Origin: Oerskovia paurometabola
GTDB taxonomy: Bacteria; Actinomycetota; Actinomycetes; Actinomycetales; Cellulomonadaceae
DNA: 64,000 nucleotides
NCBI RefSeq assembly: GCF_016907365.1
Contig: NZ_JAFBBV010000001.1
Location: 3,348,001-3,412,000 of the forward strand
Direction of reading: 5' to 3'
Both the position numbers and the translations under genes were made by a program. Under the pieces are notes generated by a model that did no database searches, was not told where the DNA came from, and saw only the letters and a list, made by a program, of their open reading frames with translations. Within the stretch, counting starts at the first letter, position 1. The number at the start of each line of letters is the position of its first letter. Shown here piece by piece: positions 36,934 through 45,577 of this stretch.

Positions 36934-38044
36934 CCGCCGACTCGTAGGCCTCGACGTGGGTCTGCGCCGCCCGGGCCCAGGTGAAGTCCTGCGCCCGGGC
37001 CACGGCGGCCCCGCTCAGCAGCTCTCGGCGTGCAGGGTCCTCGAGCAGGCCTCGGAGCGCCACGGCGATGTCCTCGTCGGCCGTCCCGCAGTACGCCACC
37101 GCGTCTCCACCGACCTCGGGCAACGAGAGCTCTCGGGTCGTGAGGACGGTCGCCCCGCACGCCATCGCCTCGAGCACCGGTAGCCCGAAGCCCTCACCGA
37201 GGCTCGGGTAGGCGAGGACGGTCGCGCCGCCGAGGAAGGCGGGCAGGTCGTCGAGCGGCAGGTATCCGGGCCGACGGACCGTCAGACGGTCGGGCACCTT
37301 GGCGATCTCCACGTCGATCGCGTCGTCCCACCCACGACCGCCCGCGAGGACCAGAGCAGGTGGCGTGGTGAGACCCTCGCAGGCCCGCACCCACCCGCGG
37401 ACGAGCGCGGGCACGTTCTTGCGAGGCTCGAGCGTCCCGAGGAACCCCACGTACGGCAGGTTCCCGATGTCGAGGGTGCTGCGGACCCGCTCCTGCTCGG
37501 ACGGGCTCGTCGCGTGGAACCTGGCGTGGTCGACGCCGTGGTACGCCACGAAGAACTTGTCCTGCTGGCCACCGACGAGACGCAGCACCTCGTCCCTCGT
37601 CGCTCGCGAGGGGACCACGAGGGCATCCGCCCGCCGGGACGCCAGCCGGATCGCGTTCCGGAAGAACACGGCCTTCGAGCGCAGGTGCAGCTCAGGCGTC
37701 GTGAAGAAGGTCGCGTCGTGGAGCGTCACGACGACGGGGACGCCCGCCGCGAGCGGCAACGTGTAGTGCGGGCTGTGGACGACGTCGGGGCGCACCTTGC
37801 GGATCAGAGCCGGCAGGCCCGTCTGCTCCCACGCCATGCGCACCGCACGGCGACCGGCAGACGGCGGGGCGGAGACCAACCTGGCCTCGGGGGCGACCTG
37901 CCCGTAGGCCTCGAGGTCTCGTGGCTGTACCGCGAGCGTCAGGTCGACCCCTGCCGCGATCAGCTCGGGGACCAGGTCGTCGACGTAACGCCCTACACCG
38001 CCCCGGTCGGCGGGGACTGCGGTGGCGTCGAGCAGGACGTGCAC
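36914..38044 (-). CDS. GT4 glycosyltransferase
   Basis: 376 residues starting at GTG (VHVLLDATAVPADRGGVGRYV) with GGAG seven bases ahead. GT-B fold: the acceptor side has RGGVGRYVDDLVPEL and DVVHSPHYTLPL; the donor side has LGTLEPRKNVPALVRGW, GYLPLDDLPAFLGGATVLAYPSLGEGFGLPVLEAMACGATVLTT (EGFGLP with the family's EX7E glutamates). It resembles mannosyl- or rhamnosyltransferases of surface polymers. Heads a minus-strand group followed by DUF2142. Confidence 0.92.
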   Translation of the reverse strand: MHVLLDATAVPADRGGVGRYVDDLVPELIAAGVDLTLAVQPRDLEAYGQVAPEARLVSAPPSAGRRAVRMAWEQTGLPALIRKVRPDVVHSPHYTLPLAAGVPVVVTLHDATFFTTPELHLRSKAVFFRNAIRLASRRADALVVPSRATRDEVLRLVGGQQDKFFVAYHGVDHARFHATSPSEQERVRSTLDIGNLPYVGFLGTLEPRKNVPALVRGWVRACEGLTTPPALVLAGGRGWDDAIDVEIAKVPDRLTVRRPGYLPLDDLPAFLGGATVLAYPSLGEGFGLPVLEAMACGATVLTTRELSLPEVGGDAVAYCGTADEDIAVALRGLLEDPARRELLSGAAVARAQDFTWARAAQTHVEAYESAVRRAGR

Positions 38045-38069
38045 AGAGAGGCTCCGATCGGGTGGGGGG

Positions 38070-39668
38070 CTACGGCCGAGGGTCGCCCGGTCGCTCGCCC
38101 GCGTGCGGTGCGAGGTCGGCACGACGGTCGACGAGCTGAGCAGACGCGATCACCAACGTGGCGACCGCGACGAACGAACCGACCAGCCAGACCACCTCGG
38201 CAGAGACGGGAAGATCGCTCCACCACCACTCCCCCGGCACCAGCCGTGCACCTGTGATGTCGTTGCCCGTCACGTAGCGGCGGATGTTCTCGTACAACGA
38301 CACGATGCTCGCGGCGCCGATCGCGCACACGACGACCCACCTCTGGACCGGTGTCAGCGCGAACGCCCGTCGCTCCGTGCTGAGCGCCGCGACGGCCGCG
38401 AGGACGATGAGCAACGGGTAGATGTAACGAGCCTGGACGCTGCCCAGGGGCTGCTCCGCCGTCGCCTCGATGTAGGTCGGCAGGAGGACCGCCGCAAGAG
38501 CCACGAGAGCCACCATGATGCCGCGCCACCGGCCGACGTAGCCGATCGCGACGAAGAGGACCGCGAAGAAGGCGCCGGTCGTCGAGACCCACACGATCCC
38601 CGACATCGGGGTGTCGAGCCAACCGAGCGGGCTCAGCCCCAGAGCGCCGACCCAGTAGTGCAGAGCCTCCCAGGCGACGAAGACGAAGTTGCTCGGCCCG
38701 CGGCCCGCGGCCTGGCCTGCCGCGCCGGCCTGACCGGCCGTCAGGTAGCTCACCGCCGAGACGACCGCAAGGAGCACGGGCAGCACCAGCCGGACGAGGA
38801 AGGTCCGCGAGAGGCGACCGGCTGCCAGGGCCACGACCGACGCCGCGCCGATCGCGATGATCGCGTAGGCGGATGCGTCGGCCCGGGCGCTCGAGGCCAT
38901 GGCCACCGCGGCCACCGAGACCAGGCCGAGCAGCACCGTCCTCCAGCGCCGCGTCGAGCTCAGGAAGCCGAAGACCCCGAAGAAGAGGGTCAGCGCCGAG
39001 ACGACGGCCCAGCTGCTGGGGTTCACGGACGGGATGATGAACGCTCCCAGCGGGACCAGGGTGACGACCGCGGTCGCGACGAGACCGCGTCGGGCCCTAC
39101 CCTGCGACGCGACGAACGTGAGGCCGATCATGGCGACGGCCAGGACGGCGTTCACGAGGCGCATCACCAGCACGGAGCGTTCGACGTCCGGCCCGACGAA
39201 CAGGCTCATCACGTTGTAGAACCCCGGAGGGTACGAGCCCGCGTGCGCGCCGAAGTTCCCGCGTTCGGTCTCGACGAGCTCCTCGTCGTCGAAGACGTGG
39301 TCGGGGCTCTGGCACGCCCCCGAGACGGCGCTGTCGAAGGCGAAGCACGGAGCGTTGCGTACCTGCGGCGGGATCATGACGGACTGGCCGTCGGCGGGAA
39401 CCTCGCAGGCGCCCTCACGGTCACCTTGCGCGCACCAGATGCTCGCGAGGTGATAGTCCTCGTCCGGGCTCGAGCCGACGGGCGAGGAGAGCGCCCACGC
39501 ACCGAAGTAGGTCAGGAGCAGCACGATCGCGGCACCGACGAGCAGCGCGGGGCGCCGGGTACCCGCAGCCCGCGACCAGCGGTCGCGGGGTCGGGCGGGC
39601 TCGGCCGCTCCGACGACCTTGGCCGGGTCCTCGACGCGGTCGGCACTCACCCGGGTGTCCTCGCTCAT
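38070..39668 (-). CDS. DUF2142 family membrane protein
   Basis: 532 residues; ATG overlaps the DUF2304 stop (ATGA). After a ~40-residue cytoplasmic lead come about ten to twelve helices. A large extracytoplasmic loop follows helix 1 (SSPVGSSPDEDYHLASIWCAQGD..., with cysteines in WCAQG, GACEVP, APCFAF and GACQSP suggesting disulfides). The SPDExxH motif is the DUF2142 hallmark and recalls the acidic loop-1 site of GT-C transferases. A C-terminal VQARYIYPLL is also typical. Probably a lipid-linked sugar transferase or polymerase; not proven. Confidence 0.88.
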   Translation of the reverse strand: MSEDTRVSADRVEDPAKVVGAAEPARPRDRWSRAAGTRRPALLVGAAIVLLLTYFGAWALSSPVGSSPDEDYHLASIWCAQGDREGACEVPADGQSVMIPPQVRNAPCFAFDSAVSGACQSPDHVFDDEELVETERGNFGAHAGSYPPGFYNVMSLFVGPDVERSVLVMRLVNAVLAVAMIGLTFVASQGRARRGLVATAVVTLVPLGAFIIPSVNPSSWAVVSALTLFFGVFGFLSSTRRWRTVLLGLVSVAAVAMASSARADASAYAIIAIGAASVVALAAGRLSRTFLVRLVLPVLLAVVSAVSYLTAGQAGAAGQAAGRGPSNFVFVAWEALHYWVGALGLSPLGWLDTPMSGIVWVSTTGAFFAVLFVAIGYVGRWRGIMVALVALAAVLLPTYIEATAEQPLGSVQARYIYPLLIVLAAVAALSTERRAFALTPVQRWVVVCAIGAASIVSLYENIRRYVTGNDITGARLVPGEWWWSDLPVSAEVVWLVGSFVAVATLVIASAQLVDRRADLAPHAGERPGDPRP

Positions 39669-40060
39669 CGCTCGTCGACCTCGACGTCCCGGCCCGGTGC
39701 TGCTCCCGTGACGGTCTCCGACGGGAGCCGTCGCTCGAGGTCCAGCCGCAGCATCGCCACCTCCTCGGCGAGGGTTCGCGTCTCCTCCTCCAGCGTCGTC
39801 AGTTCGACGCTCATCTGGATGCAGACCCCGAGCAGCACCGCCAGCGCCGCTGCGAAGAGAAGGTTGCTGGGCGTAGCGACGCCCACGAGGCGCGCGATCG
39901 ACTCGACCACCGCAGGAAAGGCACCCACGACGCAGACGGCCAGCGCGAGCACGAGCCATGCCGCGGCGTACTTCTCCTTGAGACGGCGCGTCCGGAGCAT
40001 CGCGACCAGGAAGAGGACTGCCACGACGCAGACGGCGAGGGCCAGGAAGTAGAGCTTCAT
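39665..40060 (-). CDS. DUF2304 family membrane protein
   Basis: 131 residues, ATG overlapping the glycosyltransferase stop. Three helices: LYFLALAVCVVAVLFLVAML, AAWLVLALAVCVVGAFPAVV and NLLFAAALAVLLGVCIQMS. RRLKEKYAAAWL and the C-terminal coiled coil (ELTTLEEETRTLAEEVAMLRLDLERR) are the family signature. Such proteins are always next to a GtrB-like GT2 and may hold it on the membrane. Confidence 0.9.
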   Translation of the reverse strand: MKLYFLALAVCVVAVLFLVAMLRTRRLKEKYAAAWLVLALAVCVVGAFPAVVESIARLVGVATPSNLLFAAALAVLLGVCIQMSVELTTLEEETRTLAEEVAMLRLDLERRLPSETVTGAAPGRDVEVDER

Positions 40061-40794
40061 CGTTGCTCACGCTCGTTCGTCACGGGTCGGGTCAGGGCGA
40101 TCACGAGGGCGAGGATCGCCCGCAGGAGGAAGAAGGCCGCCTTGATGGGGTTGTGCGACGGGGTGCCCGCCGCACGGGGGCGCATCGACACACCCACCTG
40201 TCGGACCCGCAGGCCGGACCGCGCCGAGATCACGAGCGACTCGACCGTGTCGCCGAGGTACTCGGCAGGGTACTCCCGCGCGAAGAGCTCGATCGCCCGC
40301 CGGTTGGAGGCCTTGAAGCCGGAGGTCGTGTCGGTGAGCCGGGTCCCCGCCACACGAGAGAGCACTCCGGACAGCAGGCTCATCGCCCAGCGACGCGGAC
40401 CGCGCACCGAGTACGTCCCCTCGCCCGCGAAGCGGGCTCCGATCACGACGTCCGCGTCCTCGGCCGCCATCGTCGCGAGAAGGCGCCCGACCTCGTGCGG
40501 GTCGTGCTGCCCGTCGGCGTCGAGCTGGACCGCGTACTGGTAGCCCTCGTTCCGCGCGAACTTGTAGCCCGCGCGCATCGCACCGCCCACCCCGAGGTTG
40601 AGCGGCAGGTCCAGGACCATCGTCCGACCTCGGCGCGCGACCTCGCTCGTGCGGTCCGTCGATCCGTCGTTGACGACCAGCACGTCCGCTGTCGGCAGGG
40701 TCGCCAGGACGTCGTCGAGCACGCCGGGCAGTGCCTCCTGCTCGTTCCAGGCAGGCAGGATGACGAGAACCTGCTGGGGGAAGTGGTCGGTCAC
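40057..40794 (-). CDS. GT2 glycosyltransferase (polyprenyl-phosphate sugar synthase-like)
   Basis: 245 residues from GTG (VTDHFPQQVLVILPAWNEQEALPGVLDDVL). Metal motif QLDADGQHDP (DAD), VNDGSTDRT, then VIGARFAGEGTYSVRGPRRWAMSLLSGVLSRVAG and TDTTSGFKASNRRAIELF. Close to DPM1/GtrB-type enzymes that move a sugar from a nucleotide to polyprenyl phosphate, which GT-C proteins then use. It forms an overlapping trio with DUF2304 and DUF2142, so the three likely make and use one lipid-linked sugar. A TAGGAT is eight bases ahead of the start. Confidence 0.92.
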   Translation of the reverse strand: MTDHFPQQVLVILPAWNEQEALPGVLDDVLATLPTADVLVVNDGSTDRTSEVARRGRTMVLDLPLNLGVGGAMRAGYKFARNEGYQYAVQLDADGQHDPHEVGRLLATMAAEDADVVIGARFAGEGTYSVRGPRRWAMSLLSGVLSRVAGTRLTDTTSGFKASNRRAIELFAREYPAEYLGDTVESLVISARSGLRVRQVGVSMRPRAAGTPSHNPIKAAFFLLRAILALVIALTRPVTNEREQR

Positions 40795-40802
40795 GTGAGG
40801 GA

Positions 40803-40808
40803 ATCCTA
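40803..40808 (-). promoter_or_regulatory. Candidate leaderless -10 of the GT2-DUF2304-DUF2142 operon
   Basis: TAGGAT on the minus strand, eight bases before the GTG at 40794. Confidence 0.5.
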
Positions 40809-40855
40809 CCGGTTGCGGGACGGGTGCAGGTGTGCGATGGGCAGACGGCCGAGCG

Positions 40856-41947
40856 TCAGCCGAGCCGCCCGATGGTCTCGACGACCACCGCGCTCGGACG
40901 GGCGTCATCGGTACGGTCACTCGTCCGGTAGTCGTCCACGTGAGCGAGGAAGTGCGCGAGCCGACCGGTCTCCATCCCGGTCAGGACCACGTTCTGGCCG
41001 AGCCCCTGGTGCCGCTCCGTCTTGACGCGGTGCACGGCGCACGGGATCCCGAGGTGCGCGCACTCCTCCTGCATGCCTCCGCTGTCGGTGACGACGAAGT
41101 CCGCCCCCGAGAGCACGGGCAGGAACTCGACGTAGCGGAGCTTGTCCCGCAGCACGAAGCGGTCGTCGAACACGGCCAGCAGCCCGTACTCGCGGAGCCG
41201 CTCCTTCTCGGACTCGCCCGCGAAGTACACGATCGGCACGCGCGCCGAGTGCTCCTTGAGGACCGCGAGGGCGGCGGCGTAGGCCTCCTGGTCCCGGACG
41301 AGCTCGAAGCGGTGGAGCGTGGCGACCGCGTAGCCGTCGGGAAGCTCCGACCTGAGGTCACCGCTGCTCTTGGCGAGCGCCTGGCGCACCGAGTCGATCA
41401 CGGTGTTGCCCCCTGTCACCACGACACCCTTGCGCCCGGCGAGGTTCTTCGCCTCGACGTCGCTCGGCGCGAAGTGGAGGTGAGCGAGCCGCGCCGTGAC
41501 CTTGCGGTTGATCTCCTCCGGGAACGGGTGCATCAGGTGCCCGCTGCGCAGACCGGCCTCGACGTGACCGACCTTCGCGCCGAGCGAGCGTCCGATCATC
41601 GCGCCGATGAGCGTCGTGAAGGTGTCGCCGTGGACGAGCACGATCGCCGTCGTGCCGTCCGCACGCAGGCGAGCACGCAGCTCCTTGCGCCGAGAGGTGA
41701 CGGTCCGCAGGATGCGGAACATCCACCCGGGGACCTGCGAGGTCTTGGCGAGGTTCTGCGCACCCTGCTCCGGCACGAGCCACACCGTGGGGGCGGGGAG
41801 GTCGAGGTCGGCGAGGACTCCCGGGAGCTCCTTGACGTGCTGCCCGGTGTACCAGATCTCCGACGTTCGCCCGCGGCTCGCGAGCTCGTGATGGACAGGG
41901 GCGATCTTGATGAGCTCGGCCGTGGTGCCGACGATGAAGGCGATCAA
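40856..41947 (-). CDS. UDP-N-acetylglucosamine 2-epimerase-like protein
   Basis: 363 residues from a TTG with ACGGAGGAAG ahead. It shows the WecB fold features HVEAGLRSG, LVHGDTFTTLIGA, TGGNTVIDSV and VVTDSGGMQEECAHLGIPC. Several family-constant residues differ: the opening GTRPExIK is GTTAELIK, and THRRE is LHRFE. It probably makes UDP-ManNAc or a related sugar, but the substitutions leave room for another substrate. Cytoplasmic. Confidence 0.85.
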   Translation of the reverse strand: MIAFIVGTTAELIKIAPVHHELASRGRTSEIWYTGQHVKELPGVLADLDLPAPTVWLVPEQGAQNLAKTSQVPGWMFRILRTVTSRRKELRARLRADGTTAIVLVHGDTFTTLIGAMIGRSLGAKVGHVEAGLRSGHLMHPFPEEINRKVTARLAHLHFAPSDVEAKNLAGRKGVVVTGGNTVIDSVRQALAKSSGDLRSELPDGYAVATLHRFELVRDQEAYAAALAVLKEHSARVPIVYFAGESEKERLREYGLLAVFDDRFVLRDKLRYVEFLPVLSGADFVVTDSGGMQEECAHLGIPCAVHRVKTERHQGLGQNVVLTGMETGRLAHFLAHVDDYRTSDRTDDARPSAVVVETIGRLG

Positions 41948-41977
41948 GGTTGCTGCTTCCTCCGTGGTTTGCGGGCA

Positions 41978-41983
41978 AGCCTA
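41978..41983 (-). promoter_or_regulatory. -10 of the epimerase-like gene
   Basis: TAGGCT on the minus strand, 30 bases ahead of the TTG. It lies where the -35 of the divergent GT2 gene would be, so the two promoters overlap. Confidence 0.45.
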
Positions 41984-42001
41984 CAGGCAGATCTGGACCG
42001 C

Positions 42002-42007
42002 TATCCT
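42002..42007 (+). promoter_or_regulatory. Candidate leaderless -10 of the GT2 gene at 42 kb
   Basis: TATCCT followed by six bases and the GTG at 42014. Confidence 0.55.
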
Positions 42008-42013
42008 GGGGCC

Positions 42014-43072
42014 GTGCTCACCTCACTCCCCGACGCCGCACCCCCGACGAGCGTCACCCTGACGGCCCTCAGCGTGGTCATCCCCGTGTACAACGAGGAG
42101 ACCTGGATCCGTCGGTCGGTCACGGCCGTCCTCGAGGCGGGCGAGAGCGCGGGCCTCGAGCTGGAGGTCGTCGTGGTCGACGACGGCAGCAGCGACGGCA
42201 CGCCCGCCGTGGTCGACGACCTCGCGGCGTCCCCTCGGGTCAGGGTCGTCCACCAGGCCAACGCCGGCAGGATGGCGGCTCGCGTCGCCGGGGTCCGCGC
42301 GGCGACGAACCCCTGGGTACTGCTCCTCGACGCGCGCGTCGTCGTGACGCCGCAGGCGTTCGGGTGGCTGGTCGCGAACCTCCCGCAGCATCCCTCCGCG
42401 CGGGTCTGGTGCGGGCACGTGGACGTCGCGGCCAAGGGCAGCCCGACCGCCGCCTTCTGGTCCGGGCTGACCAAGATCGGCTGGCGCAGGTACACGAAGA
42501 ATCCCCGCCTGGTCTCGTTCGGGGCCGAGGACTTCGACCAGTACCCGAAGGGCACGACCGCACTGTTCCTCGAGCGCGACTACTTCCTCGAGCTGGCCGC
42601 AGGGTTCGACTCGCTCTTCGACACGCAGGCGCTCGCGAGCGACGACACGAGGCTGCTGCGCAGGGCCGCCACCGAGCGTCGGATCTGGCTCTCCCCGCAG
42701 TTCGCGTTCACCTACCACGGGAAGGCCGGGGCGAAGGGCTTCCGTCGGCAGGCGTACTTCCGGGGCACCACGTTCGTCGACAGCTACCTGGGGCAGTCGG
42801 CCCTGCTGGGTGGCGCCCTCGTCGGGGCGAGCGTCGTGGGGGTGGGCCTCGCCGTGCTGGCCGTGCTCGAGCCCAAGGTGGGGCTTCCTGCCCTGGGCGC
42901 CGCATGGCTGCTCGTGCCGGTGGCGGTCGGCGTGGCCGGTGGCAACAGACGCGAGGTCGGCGCGGCCGCCGCGCTCACTCCGGCCTTCGTCGTCCTGTTC
43001 GGCGCAGGGGTCCTCCGGGGCTACTTCCTGGCCGCACGCTCGGCGGTCCGTGGAAGAACGCGCACCTCGTGA
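42014..43072 (+). CDS. GT2 glycosyltransferase with C-terminal membrane helices
   Basis: 352 residues from GTG. GT-A core: LSVVIPVYNEETWIRRSVTAVLEAG, VVVDDGSSDGTPAVV and LLLDARVVVTP (DAR in the DxD place), then ASDDTRLLRRAATERRIWLSPQF. Two helix pairs near 255-290 and 320-340 (GGALVGASVVGVGLAVLAVL; ALTPAFVVLFGAGVLRGYF) anchor it to the membrane. Its stop overlaps the flippase start, so this transferase and the flippase are coupled. Confidence 0.9.
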   Translation: MLTSLPDAAPPTSVTLTALSVVIPVYNEETWIRRSVTAVLEAGESAGLELEVVVVDDGSSDGTPAVVDDLAASPRVRVVHQANAGRMAARVAGVRAATNPWVLLLDARVVVTPQAFGWLVANLPQHPSARVWCGHVDVAAKGSPTAAFWSGLTKIGWRRYTKNPRLVSFGAEDFDQYPKGTTALFLERDYFLELAAGFDSLFDTQALASDDTRLLRRAATERRIWLSPQFAFTYHGKAGAKGFRRQAYFRGTTFVDSYLGQSALLGGALVGASVVGVGLAVLAVLEPKVGLPALGAAWLLVPVAVGVAGGNRREVGAAAALTPAFVVLFGAGVLRGYFLAARSAVRGRTRTS

Positions 43073-44343
43073 GCGAGCGTCGCGCAGGTTCGCGGGTGCT
43101 CGGGGTAGGGCTGGCGATCGCCGTCTCGAGCGTCGTCGGCTACCTGCTGCTCGCACTGATCGGTCGCGCCCTCTCCCCCGAGGACTTCGGGCTCTTCGTC
43201 TCCTACTGGGGAGTGCTCTTCGGTCTGGCGAGCTCGCTCTCCACGATCGAGCAGGAGGCCGCCAAGCAGTCCGCCGAGGGCGCGACCGCCGGGCGCGCCC
43301 CGATCCACAGGGTCGCGATCTCCGCCGCGGTCATCGCGACCGCGGCGGCAGCACTCACGCTCCTGCCCCCGGTCGCCGAGCGCCTCTACGGCGAGGCCGA
43401 CAGCCGGCTCGGGGTGCTCGTGGTGCTCGCCACGCTCGGGTTCGCCGTCCAGTTCATGGTCCGTGGTCTGCTGATGGGCAACGACCGCATCCCGGCCTAC
43501 AGCGGGATCGTGATCGCCGAGGCAGCGGTTCGGCTCCTCGTGCTCCTCGCGGTGTGGGTCACGGTCGGCGTCACGCTCGGCACCGCCGCCGCCGCGGTCG
43601 CGGTCGGTTCGTACGCCTGGATCGGTTGGATCCGCCAGGCCCGTCGTGTCGACCGCCGCGAGGCGGGGCCCGCCGCGACGTCGACGGGTTGGCGCGCTCC
43701 GTTCGCCCGGGCCGGCTCGCTCATGCTCGCCGCCGCGCTCATGGCCTGCATGATCACGGGCTACCCGACGATGGTGACCGCGTTCTCCGGGGGCACGCTG
43801 GGAGTGGAGGGCGGGATCGTCTTCGCGGCGCTCACGGTGTCCCGCGTACCCCTCCTGTTCGTCGCGCCGCTCCAGGCCCTCGCCGTCCCCACGATCGTGG
43901 CGTGGCGGCAGGACCCGACGAAGACGACCCACGACTCGCGCCGGCTTCTCGTCCTCGGGGCGCTCGGTGTTCTCGGGATCGCCCTGGTGGGGGCGGTCGC
44001 GGCATGGTTCGTCGGCCCGTGGGGGGTGCAGCTCGCCTACGGCGCGAACTACGTCGTGGCACCGGAGGCCGTGGCCGGGCTCGTCTTCTCCGCCTGCGTC
44101 CTGGGCCTGCTGCAGCTCATGTCGGCAGCACTGGTCGCGTTCGGGAGCTATCGCTGGATGATCGTGGTGTGGGGCGTGTCCGTCGCGACGACCGCGGTGT
44201 GGCTGCTCCTGAGCCCGCTGGACATCGTCGCCTCGACCGTCGTGGGAGCCGTCCTGGGCCCCGTCGCGGGCAGCGTCCTCGCGCTCACCACGCTCTGGAG
44301 GCTCACCGGCGTCGACGCGACGGTCGCAGGCCGGGTCGCCTGA
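43069..44343 (+). CDS. Oligosaccharide flippase-like membrane protein (Wzx/MATE fold)
   Basis: 424 residues, GTG start in a GTGA overlap. About twelve helices. It begins RVLGVGLAIAVSSVVGYLLLALIGRALSPEDFGLFVSYWG, the usual Wzx-type first helices, and has GNDRIPAYSGIVIAEAAVRLLVLLAVWV and LVAFGSYRWMIVVWG later. Flippases of this type move lipid-linked oligosaccharides across the membrane. Its presence beside the Wzm/Wzt exporter at 57.7 kb suggests either two glycans or a lipid-linked precursor moved separately. No Wzy polymerase is obvious. Confidence 0.87.
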   Translation: MSERRAGSRVLGVGLAIAVSSVVGYLLLALIGRALSPEDFGLFVSYWGVLFGLASSLSTIEQEAAKQSAEGATAGRAPIHRVAISAAVIATAAAALTLLPPVAERLYGEADSRLGVLVVLATLGFAVQFMVRGLLMGNDRIPAYSGIVIAEAAVRLLVLLAVWVTVGVTLGTAAAAVAVGSYAWIGWIRQARRVDRREAGPAATSTGWRAPFARAGSLMLAAALMACMITGYPTMVTAFSGGTLGVEGGIVFAALTVSRVPLLFVAPLQALAVPTIVAWRQDPTKTTHDSRRLLVLGALGVLGIALVGAVAAWFVGPWGVQLAYGANYVVAPEAVAGLVFSACVLGLLQLMSAALVAFGSYRWMIVVWGVSVATTAVWLLLSPLDIVASTVVGAVLGPVAGSVLALTTLWRLTGVDATVAGRVA

Positions 44344-44437
44344 ACCGCGGGAGACCACCTCGCGCGTTGCGGTGCGGCAGTCGTCCGCCCGCGCGTCGAA
44401 GCACGTCCGCCGTCACGGACGGGACCAGCGGACGAAC

Positions 44438-44443
44438 TAGTCT
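44438..44443 (+). promoter_or_regulatory. Candidate leaderless -10 of the GT4 gene at 44.4 kb
   Basis: TAGTCT, six bases before the GTG at 44450. Confidence 0.55.
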
Positions 44444-44449
44444 GTCTGG

Positions 44450-45577
44450 GTGAACGAACAGGCGCCACGCATCAACGTCTCGATGACCGTCGAGCAGCTC
44501 TGGCAGGACGTCCCGGGCGGGTCCGGCACGTACATCAAGGAGCTCGCGGCGCAGCTCGTGGGGCGTGCCGACGTGGCACCGACGGGCATCCGTGCCCGAG
44601 GCGCCGCCGGAGACACGAAGGGCCTGCCCCCTACCCTCCCGGTCCTCGCCTCGCGGCTGCCCCGCCCCGCTCTGTACGAGGCATGGTCCAGGCTCAGAAG
44701 GCCCTCGGTCCCGTCGGACGGCCCCGTCGACGTCGTGCACGCGACGACGTGGGCGATCCCTCCGCGCTCGGCGCCGCTCGTCGTGACGGTCCACGACCTC
44801 GCCTTCGAGCGTAGCCCGCAGCACTTCACGCCTCGGGGGGTGCGCTTCTTCGAGCGGGCTCTCGAGATCACGCGCGACGAGGCGGACGTCGTCGTGGTGC
44901 CCTCGCGCGCCACGATGCTGGACTGCGTCGAGGCCGGCATCGAGGAAGAGAGGATCCACGTCGTGCCCCACGGGACGTCCGCGGCCGACGTGACCGACGC
45001 AGCGGTGGCCGACTTCAGGGCGCGGCACGGGCTCGCACGCGACTTCGTCCTGTGGTGCGGGACCCTGGAACCCCGCAAGAACGTCGGGCGCCTGCTGGCG
45101 GCCTTCGAGCGCAGCGTCGACGACCACGACCTCGACCTGGTGCTGATCGGACCGACCGGTTGGGGAAGCACGTCGTCAGAGGTCCGCACCGCTCTCACGA
45201 ACCTGCCCTCGGGCCGGGTCCACGTGCTGGGTCACGTGACGTGGCACGACCTGCAGGTCGCCTACTCCGCGGCCCGCGTGTTCTGCTTCCCGTCCCTCTG
45301 GGAGGGGTTCGGCATGCCCGTGCTCGAGGCCCAGGCCCACGGGACGCCGGTCGTCACGTCAGCCGGGACATCGATGGCCGAGGTGGTCGGCGACGGAGCG
45401 CTCCTCGTCGACCCGCTCGACGCCGACGCGATCGCCCACGCCCTCACCCTGGCAGCCGGTCCGCAGCACGACGAGCTCGCCTCCGCCGCGCTCCGCAACG
45501 CCGAGGCGTACACCTGGCGGAGAGCGGCAGACCTCACCGTCCAGGCCTACCGTGACGCCCTGGGGGTGACCGCATGA
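44450..45577 (+). CDS. GT4 glycosyltransferase
   Basis: 375 residues from GTG. GT-B fold: SMTVEQLWQDVPGGSGTYIKELA at the start, DVVHATTWAIPP and VVTVHDLAFE in the first lobe; VLWCGTLEPRKNVGRLLAAFE, GHVTWHDLQVAYSAARVFCFPSLWEGFGMPVLEAQAHGTPVVTS in the second (EGFGMP, EX7E). Similar in layout to the protein at 36.9 kb, so the two may be old duplicates. It overlaps the next gene by four bases. Confidence 0.92.
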   Translation: MNEQAPRINVSMTVEQLWQDVPGGSGTYIKELAAQLVGRADVAPTGIRARGAAGDTKGLPPTLPVLASRLPRPALYEAWSRLRRPSVPSDGPVDVVHATTWAIPPRSAPLVVTVHDLAFERSPQHFTPRGVRFFERALEITRDEADVVVVPSRATMLDCVEAGIEEERIHVVPHGTSAADVTDAAVADFRARHGLARDFVLWCGTLEPRKNVGRLLAAFERSVDDHDLDLVLIGPTGWGSTSSEVRTALTNLPSGRVHVLGHVTWHDLQVAYSAARVFCFPSLWEGFGMPVLEAQAHGTPVVTSAGTSMAEVVGDGALLVDPLDADAIAHALTLAAGPQHDELASAALRNAEAYTWRRAADLTVQAYRDALGVTA

